This document shows, in pieces, positions 1 through 8,234 of a stretch of DNA of 64,000 nucleotides; position 1 is the first letter of the stretch, and each line of letters opens with the position of its first letter. Origin of the DNA: Magnetospirillum sp902729445 (lineage in GTDB: Bacteria; Pseudomonadota; Alphaproteobacteria; Rhodospirillales; Magnetospirillaceae); the NCBI RefSeq assembly GCF_902729445.1, contig NZ_CACVCE010000073.1:1-64000 (forward strand), in the 5' to 3' direction. The notes below the pieces were generated by a model that saw nothing but the letters and a program-made list of their open reading frames with translations, did not search any database and had not been told where the DNA came from. Position numbers and translations under genes: made by a program.

Positions 1-27
1 AGCAACGCCGAGTTTTTCCGCAGCCTG

Positions 28-219
28 TCAGCGCAGCGCGGCACTTTGGCTGGCGACAGCCAGCGGACCGTGCTGATGGGGCGAAAAGCCCATGCTGGGC
101 GAGAACACCACCGCGAAAAAAACCGCGCCGGCATAAAACGACGTCAGCAGCAGGACCCGAAGGGCGTTGTCGGCCGAGAGGCCGTTGCGCGAGACTGGCG
201 GCGAGACATCCTGGGGCAT
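28..219 (-). CDS. small single-pass membrane protein, unknown function
   Basis: This 63-residue protein has a polar N-terminus, one hydrophobic segment at about residues 20-42 (LRVLLLTSFYAGAVFFAVVF) and a short tail with an HQH motif. I do not recognise a family. The small size and His-bearing tail loosely recall metal-transport accessory proteins such as CbtB, but the CbtB signature is absent. It lies 95 bp downstream of folB on the same strand and appears to have its own promoter with a consensus -35 (278-283). A weak purine-rich site (AGAGTAAG) precedes the ATG. It is probably real because a promoter and a coherent membrane segment coincide, but coding status is not certain. Confidence 0.45.
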   Translation of the reverse strand: MPQDVSPPVSRNGLSADNALRVLLLTSFYAGAVFFAVVFSPSMGFSPHQHGPLAVASQSAALR

Positions 220-220
220 G

Positions 221-283
221 ACTTACTCTTAGGGTGTAGGTTCGTTGGGTGAAAACTTACCCTTTAGGAGTAGCGCCTGTCAA
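221..283 (-). promoter_or_regulatory. promoter with overlapping direct repeats
   Basis: On the minus strand a perfect -35 TTGACA (278-283) is followed after 18 bp by a weak -10 TAAGTT (254-259), upstream of the 63-residue membrane protein. Two 20-bp near-identical direct repeats beginning ACTTAC occupy 221-240 and 255-274, one over the -10/spacer and one over the leader and ribosome-binding site. This is the placement expected of repressor sites. No cognate regulator is identified. Confidence 0.4.
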
Positions 284-314
284 TATCCTCATATTGCGAA
301 TGCGAAGCCGCCGG

Positions 315-695
315 TCAGTCGCGCCGACGTTCGATCTCGATGCCGACCGAGGCCGCCTCGGCGTAGACGTCCAGCTTTTCCACCCGCACCCGCACCGAAT
401 TGACGCGGTCGTCGGTCAGGCACAGGGCGGCGATCTTGTCGGCCAGGGTCTCGACCAGATTGATGTGGCCGTTGGCCAGCATGGTCTTGATGCCCTCGAT
501 GATGTCCTCGTAGGACACGACGTTGGCGATGTCGTCCGATTGCGGGCCGGCCTGTTCGAACACCGCCATATCGACGTTGACGCGGACCCGTTGGGGGGCC
601 AGCAATTCATGGGCATGGATGCCGATCGAACACTTCAAGACCAGGTCGCGGACCAGGATACGGTAAAGCTGGGTGTTTTCGCCCTTTGCGAACAT
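315..695 (-). CDS. folB: dihydroneopterin aldolase
   Basis: FolB converts 7,8-dihydroneopterin to 6-hydroxymethyl-dihydropterin and glycolaldehyde in cytoplasmic folate synthesis. The 126-residue length matches the family. Seen are the N-terminal strand (YRILVRDLVLKCSIGIHAHE) with the conserved Glu, a central SYEDIIEGIK helix, the NLVETLADKIAALCL segment and the C-terminal VRVRVEKLDVYAEAASVGIEI strand with the catalytic Lys. A GAGGA site lies five bases before the ATG. It follows folK by 18 bp on the same strand, so the two are probably co-transcribed and catalyse consecutive steps. Confidence 0.93.
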   Translation of the reverse strand: MFAKGENTQLYRILVRDLVLKCSIGIHAHELLAPQRVRVNVDMAVFEQAGPQSDDIANVVSYEDIIEGIKTMLANGHINLVETLADKIAALCLTDDRVNSVRVRVEKLDVYAEAASVGIEIERRRD

Positions 696-713
696 TTGTT
701 CCTCGTCTTGCGG

Positions 714-1220
714 TCAGGCGACCAACTCGCGCATCGCCATCTCGTCGGCCAAGCGGACGCCGTCGTCGGCGGGCAGGGCGTCAAGCAGTGTGCGGATGGT
801 TTGGCGGTGGGTGGGGTGGATCGTCGATGCGGCGATGTCGGCCAGCGGGATCAGGGCGAAATGGCGCTCGGTCAGGCGGGGGTGCGGGATGACCAGATCG
901 GGGCTGTCGATCACCATGTCGTCATAGAGCAAGATGTCGAGGTCGATCAGCCGCGGCCCATAGCGCACCGACGCGACCCGGCCGATGGCCGCTTCCAGGC
1001 GCTTCAGTTCGGCCAGCAAGGCCGGTGGCGTCAAGGTGGTCGACAGGCGCACCGCCATGTTCAGGAAGGCCGGCTGGTCGGTGACGTAAAGGGGCTGGGT
1101 TTCGTAGACCTTCGAGCGGGCCTCGACCCGGCCCAGCGCTCCAAGGGCGTCGATTGCCGCCCGCAGATTGGCCGGTCGGTCGCCCAGATTGGTGCCCAGA
1201 CCCAGATAGACGATTGCCAT
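714..1220 (-). CDS. folK: 2-amino-4-hydroxy-6-hydroxymethyldihydropteridine pyrophosphokinase
   Basis: FolK (HPPK) transfers pyrophosphate from ATP to 6-hydroxymethyl-dihydropterin, preparing it for FolP. The 168-residue protein has the family order: GLGTNLGDR near the start, VYETQPLYVTDQPAFLNMAV, the pterin/ATP-binding block RYGPRLIDLDILLYDD and the closing IPHPRLTERHFALIPLADI. A GAGAAGG-like ribosome-binding site precedes the ATG. folB follows directly on the same strand. Confidence 0.95.
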   Translation of the reverse strand: MAIVYLGLGTNLGDRPANLRAAIDALGALGRVEARSKVYETQPLYVTDQPAFLNMAVRLSTTLTPPALLAELKRLEAAIGRVASVRYGPRLIDLDILLYDDMVIDSPDLVIPHPRLTERHFALIPLADIAASTIHPTHRQTIRTLLDALPADDGVRLADEMAMRELVA

Positions 1221-1298
1221 GCCTTCTCACCGTCGGAATGAAGGGCGCATTAATCGGTCAGATCGAAGCCAAAGGCAAGCGCCGTGGATGACGGTCGT

Positions 1299-1991
1299 TC
1301 AGACCTGCATCGGCTGGGGCTGGGGCTGGGCGGGTGCCCAACCCGACGACATCGCGATGCGGACCGCCTGGGCGCGATTGGCGGCGCCGATCTTGCGGTA
1401 GACGTTGCGCAGGTGCACCTTGATGGTGATTTCCTGCAGGTCCAGGGCGATGGCGATTTCCTTGTTGGTCCGACCCTCGACCAGCAGCAGCAGGATTTCC
1501 GCCTCGCGCTTGGACAACTTGTCGAAGGGGGCGGGCACGCCGTTCGGCCGGCACAGATTGGGCGACGGCGGCATGCCGTTCAGGCCGCCCGGCGTCTCGA
1601 AGAAGGTGCTGGACGGCAGGTATTTCTCGCCCGACAGGACCAGGCGCAAGGCGTTGACCATGGCGGTGCCGCTGACCGTCTTGGGGATGAAGCCCGAGGC
1701 GCCGGCCTGGACGGCGGCGACGACGTGATCGCGGGTGGAAAAGCCCGACACCACCACCACCGGCACCGCCGGGTACTTGGTCTTGACGCGTTCGATCCCC
1801 TTCAGGCCGTCCATGCCGGGCATCATCAGGTCCAGCAGGATCAGGCCCAGACGGTCGGCCGTGGCGGCGGCGGTCAGGGCTTCGTCCAGGGTCGCGGCGT
1901 CCAGAATCTCGGCGGTCGGATCAAGCTCGTGCAAAAAAGGCTTCAAGCCGTCGCGCACCAGCTTGTGGTCGTCGGCGACAAGAATTTGCAT
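1299..1991 (-). CDS. LuxR/NarL-family two-component response regulator
   Basis: Residues 1-120 form a receiver domain with acidic pocket ADD (6-8), phosphoacceptor Asp54 (LLDLMMPG) and a conserved Lys near 107. Residues 165-220 form a LuxR-type helix-turn-helix (LSKREAEILLLLVEGRTNKEIA then TIKVHLRNVYRKIG). The tail is Pro/Gln-rich. I start at MQILVADD because an upstream in-frame ATG would add 25 basic residues lacking domain character, whereas GGAGGT lies just before 1991. The hybrid kinase gene sits 108 bp upstream on the same strand and is the likely partner. Target genes cannot be read from the sequence. Confidence 0.9.
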   Translation of the reverse strand: MQILVADDHKLVRDGLKPFLHELDPTAEILDAATLDEALTAAATADRLGLILLDLMMPGMDGLKGIERVKTKYPAVPVVVVSGFSTRDHVVAAVQAGASGFIPKTVSGTAMVNALRLVLSGEKYLPSSTFFETPGGLNGMPPSPNLCRPNGVPAPFDKLSKREAEILLLLVEGRTNKEIAIALDLQEITIKVHLRNVYRKIGAANRAQAVRIAMSSGWAPAQPQPQPMQV

Positions 1992-2099
1992 GGATCGCAC
2001 CTCCGCTTTCCGCCGCACCCGGCGACGGCGTAGCCGTACTATACTGGTGCGTTTGGGGGATGCCAACCAAAAGGAACGGCGTTTGGCGGCGGGGCGGCC

Positions 2100-4178
2100 C
2101 TATTCGCCGGGAGGTTGAAGGAAGTCGATGACGATGTCGCCCAGGCGGGCCAGGGCCACCGGTTTCTTCAGCACGGAGCAGCGATCGTCCTGCAGGTTCT
2201 CGGCCAGCCGCTCGGTGGCGCCCAGATGGCCGGTGACGATGATGATCGGCAAGAGCGGGTCGAAATCGCGCAGTCGTTCGACCAATTGCTCGCCGCCGCC
2301 GGCCGGCATGCGCAGATCGGTGATCACCACGTCGGCCGGGTCGCGCATGAAGGTCTCATAGGCCTGGCTGCCGCTGGTGCACAAGGTGACGCGGTGACCC
2401 AGTTCCTCGAGATAGCGCCCGACGGTGGCGGCGGCGGTCTTTTCGTCGTCGACCACCATGATATGGCCGGTCGCCGCCATCTGGTGTTGCGGCGTCGGCA
2501 CCACTTCGGGGTCGTGGCCGATGCCGGTCAGGTCATCGACGGGAAGCGTGATGGTGAAGCAGGCGCCGATGGCGCGGTCCTGGATTTCCAGTCGCCCGCC
2601 CATCGAGTTGATGATGCCGAAGCTGACCGACAGGCCCAGGCCGGTGCCGCGTCCGGCCTCTTTGGTGGTGAAGAAGGGCTCGAAGATACGGGACCGCACC
2701 GCGGGCGGAATACCCGGGCCGGTGTCCTCGACGGTGATGACCAGTCCGTCGCCGCGGCGCCTTGCCGACACCGCCACGGTGGCCACCCAGCCGCCGGCCT
2801 GGTCGGCCTGCTTTTCCTTCAGCGCGTGGTGGGCGTTGGACAGCAGGTTCATGATCACCTGCTCGAGCTGGACCCGGCGCCCACGCACCGGCACCATCGC
2901 CTCGGGCAGATCGGTCTCGACCTCGATCTCGTCGGGTCGCATCTGGCCTTCCAGCACGGCCAAGGCCGACCGCACCGCGCCGATGGCGTCGAACACCTGG
3001 ATCGGCGACGAATCGCGGCGCGAGAAGATGCGGATGTCGTCGATGATCTCGGCGGTGCGCTGCGACTGCTCGGCGATCAGTTCGAATTGCTGGGCCTGCC
3101 ATTCGGGCGTGGCCTTGCCGCGCTCCATGAACAGCAGCGCCCCTTCGGCGGTCAGGCGGATGATGTTCAGGGGTTGCGACAATTCGTGCACCAGGCCGGC
3201 GGCCATTTCGCCCAGGGTGGCCAGCTTCGAGGTCTGCACCAATTGTTCCTGCACCTGACGGCGTTCGGTGACGTCGCGGATGACCAGGAACCGGGCCGGG
3301 TGGCCGTGATAGGCCACCGAGCTGCCGACCACTTCGGCGTCGAAGGGGGTGCCGTCGATGCGGCACATCGGGTGTTCGGCCAGCACCCGGCCTGTCGGCG
3401 GGTTGGCGACGCGCCGCGCGATGGTGTCGCGCATTTCGGTCGGGACCAGATCGACGACGTTCAGGCCGGTCATCGGGCGGCCTTCCGCCCCGAACACCCG
3501 CCCGGCCGCGGGGTTGGCGTACAAGATGACGCCCTTGGAATGGACCAGGATGGCGTCGGGGGTCATCTCGACCAGCGAGCGGTAGCGTTCCTCGCTTTCG
3601 GCCAGGTCGCGCACCGCCTTGTCGTGCTCGGCCTTGATGCGAAGCGCGCGTACGCCATAGGTCAGGTTGCGGGCGACGTCTTCCAACAGGCGCACGGTGT
3701 CGTCGTCGAAGGTGGTGGATTCCCCGGCATAGATGTTCAGGGCACCGACGATGTCGCCCACCTCGCCCAGCGGCAGCGACACGACCGCGCGAAAGCCGTG
3801 GCGGGTGGCGGCCTCGCGCCAGGGGGCGAAGTCGGGATGGGTCTCGATGGACCGGACCACCTGGGTCCGGCCGGTGCGAATGGCGGTGCCGACCGGCCCG
3901 CGCCCCAGCGGCCCGTCATCCCACGCCACGCTGATTTCCTGAAGATAGGTCCGGCCCTGGCCGGCGGCGGCGACCGCCGACACCTTCCTGTCCGGGCTGT
4001 GCTCGGGCATGCCGACCCAGACCAGGCGGTAGCCGGCGACATCGACGGCGATGCGGCAGATGTCTTCCAGCAACGACACCTCGTCGGCGGCCTTCAGCAA
4101 TGCCTCGGTGGCGCGCGTCAGCGTCGCGACCGCACGGTCGATCATATGCAATTGGTCGGCGACGCCGTGCGCGAGCAT
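2100..4178 (-). CDS. GAF-PAS hybrid sensor histidine kinase with C-terminal receiver
   Basis: This 692-residue protein has no clear membrane segment and is probably cytoplasmic. The order is a GAF domain (about 25-175), a PAS domain (about 190-310, SLVEMTPDAILVHSKG), a HisKA dimerisation domain with phospho-His331 (GLVHELSQPLN), a HATPase domain with N box (MNLLSNAHHAL), G1 (EDTGPGIP), F box (FEPFFTTK) and G2 (GTGLGLSVS), then a receiver domain (about 570-685) with Asp621 (ITDLRMP). The receiver may act as a sink or a relay to the downstream LuxR-type regulator, with which it probably forms an operon. The signal is unknown. Confidence 0.92.
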   Translation of the reverse strand: MLAHGVADQLHMIDRAVATLTRATEALLKAADEVSLLEDICRIAVDVAGYRLVWVGMPEHSPDRKVSAVAAAGQGRTYLQEISVAWDDGPLGRGPVGTAIRTGRTQVVRSIETHPDFAPWREAATRHGFRAVVSLPLGEVGDIVGALNIYAGESTTFDDDTVRLLEDVARNLTYGVRALRIKAEHDKAVRDLAESEERYRSLVEMTPDAILVHSKGVILYANPAAGRVFGAEGRPMTGLNVVDLVPTEMRDTIARRVANPPTGRVLAEHPMCRIDGTPFDAEVVGSSVAYHGHPARFLVIRDVTERRQVQEQLVQTSKLATLGEMAAGLVHELSQPLNIIRLTAEGALLFMERGKATPEWQAQQFELIAEQSQRTAEIIDDIRIFSRRDSSPIQVFDAIGAVRSALAVLEGQMRPDEIEVETDLPEAMVPVRGRRVQLEQVIMNLLSNAHHALKEKQADQAGGWVATVAVSARRRGDGLVITVEDTGPGIPPAVRSRIFEPFFTTKEAGRGTGLGLSVSFGIINSMGGRLEIQDRAIGACFTITLPVDDLTGIGHDPEVVPTPQHQMAATGHIMVVDDEKTAAATVGRYLEELGHRVTLCTSGSQAYETFMRDPADVVITDLRMPAGGGEQLVERLRDFDPLLPIIIVTGHLGATERLAENLQDDRCSVLKKPVALARLGDIVIDFLQPPGE

Positions 4179-4293
4179 GAGCGGGGGGATGCCTTTCCGG
4201 CTGAAGCAGTTCGTCGAACATGGTACTCGTACCTGTGCTCGATGCGAAAGGGTTCCTAGGGGTTAATACCCGAGACGTTCGGAAGGATTTGCG

Positions 4294-4956
4294 ATGCGAT
4301 GGCTGCTGGTGCTGGTAAGCGTGCTGATGTCGTTGGGGGCGGTGCCGGCCATTGCCGCCGAGCGGGCGCTGGATCTGCTGGATCCGGCCGTGTCCTACAC
4401 GGCCGATTTCACCGTTTCCAGCGACAAGGGCACCTATAGCGGATTGCTGTGGCACCAGCCCGGCCGCGAGCGCCGGTCCTACATGACCAAGGGCGGCAGC
4501 CAGACCATCCTGATCCGGCGCGACCTTGATTCCGCCTGGATGATGAAGCCGTCGGGGAAGTGGTATGTCGGCCTTAGCCTAAGGGCCTTGGGGGTCATCG
4601 CCGGTGGAATCGACAATCTGACCGTCAGCCGCACCCCCTTGGGCGACGAGGATGTCAACGGCCATCGGACCACCCGCTACCGGGTGGTCGGGCAGGGGCC
4701 GCGCGGCGGGCGCTTCGACGGCGATGCCTGGTTCACCCGCGAGGGCATCATGATCAAGGCCGCCGGCACCCTGACCGATCCCGACGGCCGCCACATCCCG
4801 GTCCAGACCGAACTGAGCCGCCTGATGATCGGCCGCGTCGATCCAAAGAATTTCGAGCTGCCGTCGGGCTGGATGGGAATGGACCTGCGCTCGGTCCCGG
4901 CGGAATCGCTGGCCCAGGCGCTGGAAAGCCTGAAGCCGCTGCTGGAAGGGCGGTAG
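4294..4956 (+). CDS. secreted LolA-like (DUF4412-type) protein
   Basis: The 220-residue product has a signal peptide (residues 1-21, cleavage near AIAAE). The mature part is beta-rich with alternating hydrophobic residues: VSYTADFTVSS, TYSGLLWHQPGRER, QTILIRRDLDSAWMM, TTRYRVVG and AWFTREGIMIKAAG. That pattern fits the half-barrel fold of LolA/DUF4412 lipid- or lipoprotein-binding periplasmic proteins. I cannot assign it to LolA itself. It is a lone plus-strand gene divergent from the hybrid kinase gene, followed by a repeat-bearing intergenic stretch. Confidence 0.7.
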   Translation: MRWLLVLVSVLMSLGAVPAIAAERALDLLDPAVSYTADFTVSSDKGTYSGLLWHQPGRERRSYMTKGGSQTILIRRDLDSAWMMKPSGKWYVGLSLRALGVIAGGIDNLTVSRTPLGDEDVNGHRTTRYRVVGQGPRGGRFDGDAWFTREGIMIKAAGTLTDPDGRHIPVQTELSRLMIGRVDPKNFELPSGWMGMDLRSVPAESLAQALESLKPLLEGR

Positions 4957-5127
4957 GGTCGGTCTGAGTTTGGTGGAACCGGATTTTCCGTTTCCCTTTG
5001 TCGTCACACTCGGGCTTGACCCACTGCTGTCCGGTCTAATCTTAAGCGTCGCGGCGCAAACGCTTGTGGCGCGCGCCTTTCAGCGCCTGGAGCCCGGAAG
5101 GGACGCGAAGCCTTCGCCCCACACTCC

Positions 5128-5234
5128 GTCATGCCCGTGCTTGACACGGACATCCACGCGGCGGCGTAAAAATCGATTAAAAACAGCGCGTTATGCGGAT
5201 GCGCGTGGACGGCCGGGTCAAGCCCGGCCATGAC
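5128..5234. repeat. palindromic intergenic element (about 107 bp inverted repeat)
   Basis: Two 33-bp arms (5128-5160 and 5202-5234) are inverted copies matching at about 27 of 33 positions; each contains the GCTTGAC core and ends in GTCATG at the outer edge. The A/T-rich centre (5161-5201) differs from the surrounding GC-rich sequence. A degenerate single arm lies at about 5001-5026. The same core recurs at 22807-22877 and 28250-28333, so this is a dispersed family. The rest of 4957-5285 shows no credible gene or promoter. Confidence 0.75.
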
Positions 5235-5285
5235 GGGTGGAGAACGTGCGCATCAGCCTAAACAAGGCCGACCCTAAGCGCCCGC

Positions 5286-5855
5286 TTACCAGGTCCGAAC
5301 GCGGCCGGTATCGATGTGGACGAATTGCGAGGCCGGATAGGTGCCGACGCCGCCGGCCTTCAACATCTTGGCGGCGCGGCCGACGATGCGGGTGCTTTGA
5401 CCGGGCATGCGGATATCCACCGCCTTGCCGGCCATGTGCAGGCTGCCATGGGCGACGCCGTCGGTGGCGGACGCCAGCATGGCGTTGGTCTGCGGCGAAC
5501 GGTAGCCGGAAATGATGTGGATGGCGCCCTTGTTGCCCAGCTTCTTGTGCACGGCGACCATCAGGTCCAAAAGGCGCGGGTCCATGGGATGGGTTTCACC
5601 CGAACGATGGTCGCGCAGCATGCGGTTCACCTGCGTCAGCGCCTTGGGCAGATAGCGCCCTTCCGCCCAATAGACGGTCTTCAGCCATTCGCCGGTATGA
5701 ATGTTGTAAAGATGCAGCCCGCGTTCGGGCATGGCGCGGACGGCGGCCTCCACCGGGGAAACCAAACAGGCTCCGGCGATCGCGGCCAAGCCGCCCGCCA
5801 GAAACGAACGACGCGACAGCGCCCCTTCGTCTTTGTCTTGACCTTCGAAACCCAT
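5286..5855 (-). CDS. DUF882/M15-type murein endopeptidase (MepK/YcbK-like)
   Basis: This 189-residue exported protein belongs to the YcbK/MepK family of metallopeptidases that cut peptidoglycan cross-links. A Tat-type signal (SRRSFLAGGLAA) is followed by the M15-like Zn-site blocks IISGYRSPQTN, SLHMAGKAVDIRMPG and FVHIDTGRVRTW, which supply the His and Asp ligands. I start at MGFEGQ because a strong AGGGGGG site lies five bases upstream; the ATG ten codons earlier lacks one. The L,D-transpeptidase gene lies 93 bp upstream on the same strand, the arrangement of ycbB-ycbK in enterobacteria, consistent with making and cutting 3-3 cross-links. Confidence 0.88.
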   Translation of the reverse strand: MGFEGQDKDEGALSRRSFLAGGLAAIAGACLVSPVEAAVRAMPERGLHLYNIHTGEWLKTVYWAEGRYLPKALTQVNRMLRDHRSGETHPMDPRLLDLMVAVHKKLGNKGAIHIISGYRSPQTNAMLASATDGVAHGSLHMAGKAVDIRMPGQSTRIVGRAAKMLKAGGVGTYPASQFVHIDTGRVRTW

Positions 5856-5948
5856 GACACCCCCCTGAGGTGAGGCGAAATTCATACCATCGATTGCGGG
5901 GTCTGAGTCAACCTCTCAGGTGAGTACCTTAGAGATGTTGCGCACACT

Positions 5949-7541
5949 CTAGTTGGCGGGGGCCAGCCGGGCCGGGCGTTTCAGGGCGGCCTTCAGGCGG
6001 GCATCATGGCCGTAAAGGTCGTCGCGGAAATGGACGGTGCCATCCTCGTCGGCCCAGGCGGTGAAATACATCAGATAGACCGTCAGCGCCTTGTCCAGCT
6101 TGATGGTCTTGGTGTCGGCGGCGCTGATCATCTCGGGCACCTTGTCGGCCATCTCGCCGCCGATCAGCGACTTGGCCAGGTCCAGCGGACGTTCCAGGCG
6201 CACGCAGCCATGCGACAGCGCCCGGAAGATGCGGCCGAAATATTGCCGCTTGGGGGTGTCGTGAAGATAGATGTCGTCGGAATTGGACAGGTTGAACTTG
6301 ATCTGGCCCAGGGCGTTGTCCGGCCCGGGACGCTGGCGCAGTCGGCCGGGAAAGCGCGATTGCCGCGACCAGTCGATGCCGATGCCCTGCTGCTTGGCCG
6401 AATCGCCGTCGAAGGCGTCCAGGATGACCATGTTGTTGGCCACCAGATAATTGGGTTCCTTGCGCAGCTTGGGCAGGATTTCCTTGGTGGCGATGCCGGG
6501 CGGCACCGTCCAGGTCGGGTTCAGCACCATCGAACTGAGCGTGGTGGCCATGGTCGGCGTCGGGCTTTTGACGTCGCCGACGACGACGCGCATGGCCAGG
6601 TCGATGCGGCCCTCGCGCACCAGTTCCAGGTGGGCGGCCGGCAGATTGACGGCGATGTGCGACGAATCCAGCCGGTGCGGCATCCAGCGCCAGCGTTCCA
6701 GATTGGCCTGGATCTGGCGCATCCGCTCTTCCGCCGGGACGTTCAAGGCGGTCAGGGTCTGCTTGCCGACGAAGCCGTCGGGCTCGATGCCGTGGCGGTT
6801 CTGGAAGGTCTTCAACGCGTCGGCCAGCGGCTTGTCCAGGCGCTTGCCCTTGTCGTGGGTGGCCGCCAACTCGCCGGTCATGATCAGGCGGCGGCGCACC
6901 AGCAGCAGGCGTTCGTCCTCGGCCTCGGCCTTGATCGAGGTGCCATCGGGGATGACCGGCCAACCGCCGGCGGCGACCAGCTTGCGATAGCGCTCTAACG
7001 CCACCTTCAGGCGCTGATAGCCGGCATAGGGCGGCGGCAGCACTTCCAGCAGGGCGGCGACATCCTTGCCGGACGACAGGTCGATCAGGAAGCGGGTGGC
7101 GTCGAAGCTTGGCCGGGTGTCCGGCCCCATGCCGCCGACCGAGCGGGTGGGCGCGATGCGCCCGGTCGCCAGGTCGTGGCCGAAGCGGGCCAGGGCGTCG
7201 CTGATCAACAGGTCGCGGTCGATCGCCGAATTGGTGGCGGGAATGGCGTAATTGTCGGCCGACAGCCCCTCGCCGTCGGCGACGGCCAGGATATCGCCGA
7301 CCACCCGCTCGCCCTTGCCGTCGGTCCAGGCCAAGCGGTGTCCGCGCTGGCGATAGAAGCCGGTCAGCGGGGCAGGGTCCAAGGTGCGGTCGCCGATCTT
7401 CGGCGCCGCCTCGGATTCCAGCCGCTTCTGCAGGTCCCCGGGCGTTTCGGCGGCGGACGCCGGCCAGGCGAACGACGCCAGGGCCAACGACAAGCCGATC
7501 AGGAAAGGACGAGCCAGGGACACGGGAAAACCACTCGGCAT
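5949..7541 (-). CDS. L,D-transpeptidase, LdtD/YcbB-like
   Basis: This periplasmic enzyme of 530 residues makes 3-3 cross-links in peptidoglycan. Seen are a signal peptide (1-30, ending PASAAE), a scaffold region, a peptidoglycan-binding domain at about 225-270 (LADALKTFQNRHGIEPDGFVGKQT contains its core) and the YkuD catalytic domain at about 300-480, with the active-site motif SHGCVRLERP carrying the nucleophilic Cys. Length and order match the long YcbB/LdtD branch rather than short ErfK-type enzymes. The endopeptidase-like gene follows downstream. Confidence 0.9.
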   Translation of the reverse strand: MPSGFPVSLARPFLIGLSLALASFAWPASAAETPGDLQKRLESEAAPKIGDRTLDPAPLTGFYRQRGHRLAWTDGKGERVVGDILAVADGEGLSADNYAIPATNSAIDRDLLISDALARFGHDLATGRIAPTRSVGGMGPDTRPSFDATRFLIDLSSGKDVAALLEVLPPPYAGYQRLKVALERYRKLVAAGGWPVIPDGTSIKAEAEDERLLLVRRRLIMTGELAATHDKGKRLDKPLADALKTFQNRHGIEPDGFVGKQTLTALNVPAEERMRQIQANLERWRWMPHRLDSSHIAVNLPAAHLELVREGRIDLAMRVVVGDVKSPTPTMATTLSSMVLNPTWTVPPGIATKEILPKLRKEPNYLVANNMVILDAFDGDSAKQQGIGIDWSRQSRFPGRLRQRPGPDNALGQIKFNLSNSDDIYLHDTPKRQYFGRIFRALSHGCVRLERPLDLAKSLIGGEMADKVPEMISAADTKTIKLDKALTVYLMYFTAWADEDGTVHFRDDLYGHDARLKAALKRPARLAPAN

Positions 7542-7567
7542 GAATAAGGATGGCGGCGCGGTTCATG

Positions 7568-7596
7568 GGTATCCGCCCCCTGCCGCCCGAAGTCAA
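7568..7596 (-). promoter_or_regulatory. candidate sigma70 promoter for the L,D-transpeptidase gene
   Basis: On the minus strand TTGACT (7591-7596) and GATACC (7568-7573) are separated by 17 bp, placing a start about 20-25 bp upstream of the gene. The -10 is weak (3 of 6). Confidence 0.35.
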
Positions 7597-7625
7597 TCCT
7601 TGTGACAATTTTGCCCATTTACGCC

Positions 7626-7657
7626 GGTCGGGTGCGGCACAAGTGCCACATCCGACC
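7626..7657. promoter_or_regulatory. 15-bp imperfect dyad between the rhodanese and L,D-transpeptidase genes
   Basis: Arms 7626-7640 and 7643-7657 are inverted copies with two mismatches around a 2-bp centre. It lies just beyond the rhodanese stop codon and about 30 bp upstream of the predicted -35 for the L,D-transpeptidase gene. It may be a terminator hairpin lacking a T-run, or an operator. The very short centre favours a protein-binding dyad. Confidence 0.35.
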
Positions 7658-7670
7658 TAGGTGGAAACCC

Positions 7671-8087
7671 TTATCCCTGAATCCACGGCAGTCCAGCCGC
7701 CTTCCAGCCCTGGGTGGCGCCGCGATGACGGGCTGTGTCCAGCGGGCCTTCGAATCCGTCGGTGATGTTCCAGCATTGGCTGTGGCCCAATTGGGTCATC
7801 AACTCGGCGGCGGCCTTCGACCGCACCCCCGACCGGCACAGGAACAGCAGCACGTCGTCGGCGGCGATGCGCTGGTTGACCAGCTGCTCGGCAAAGGATT
7901 CGTTGCGGAGCATGGCCGGAAACACCTGCCACGATATCAGGATCGGCTGCTTTTCCAGGGCGCTCAGGTCGGGCAGGCCGACATAGACCCACTCCGCCTG
8001 GGTGCGCACGTCGATCAGCTTGGCATTGGGGTCGGCCTGCAGGCGCGCCCAGGCGTCGGCGGGGGTGATTTCTCCGGCATAGGTCAT
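7671..8087 (-). CDS. rhodanese-domain sulfurtransferase
   Basis: This single-domain rhodanese has 138 residues. It carries the substrate/fold motif LIDVRTQAEW (about 24-33) and the active-site loop FLCRSGVRSK with the persulfide-forming Cys near 84, followed by the typical AAELMTQLGH helix and a GWKAAGLPW end. It is probably cytoplasmic, as no signal peptide is present. It is divergent from cysI across a 147-bp shared region, and the dyads there suggest joint control with sulfate assimilation. A role in sulfur transfer or thiosulfate handling is inference. Confidence 0.85.
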   Translation of the reverse strand: MTYAGEITPADAWARLQADPNAKLIDVRTQAEWVYVGLPDLSALEKQPILISWQVFPAMLRNESFAEQLVNQRIAADDVLLFLCRSGVRSKAAAELMTQLGHSQCWNITDGFEGPLDTARHRGATQGWKAAGLPWIQG

Positions 8088-8110
8088 GATGCTCTCCAGA
8101 TTGTACGTTT

Positions 8111-8179
8111 AGTCTAGTGTTATAGGGTGTTAAATAACACAAAAACCTGTTGACTTTATAGACTGTGCAGCGCGATAAC
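8111..8179. promoter_or_regulatory. divergent promoter/operator region, rhodanese versus cysI
   Basis: For cysI, -35 TTGACT (8150-8155) and -10 GATAAC (8174-8179) are 18 bp apart. For the rhodanese gene, the minus strand shows a -10 TATAAC (8119-8124) with a poor -35. A dyad GTGTTA-AA-TAACAC (8127-8140) lies in the rhodanese spacer and 9 bp above the cysI -35. A second pair, AGTCTA (8111-8116) and TAGACT (8159-8164), brackets it. This is the placement of a shared regulator site; its identity is not visible. Confidence 0.5.
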
Positions 8180-8234
8180 GTGAATACGAAATCAACATAC
8201 ACCTTGCGTGTGTGAAATAGAAGAGGACATCTCG

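Noticed and set aside
2115..4259. A 714-codon plus-strand frame opposite the hybrid kinase
   Set aside because: The composition is that of a reverse-frame shadow, while the minus strand encodes a complete GAF-PAS-kinase-receiver protein.
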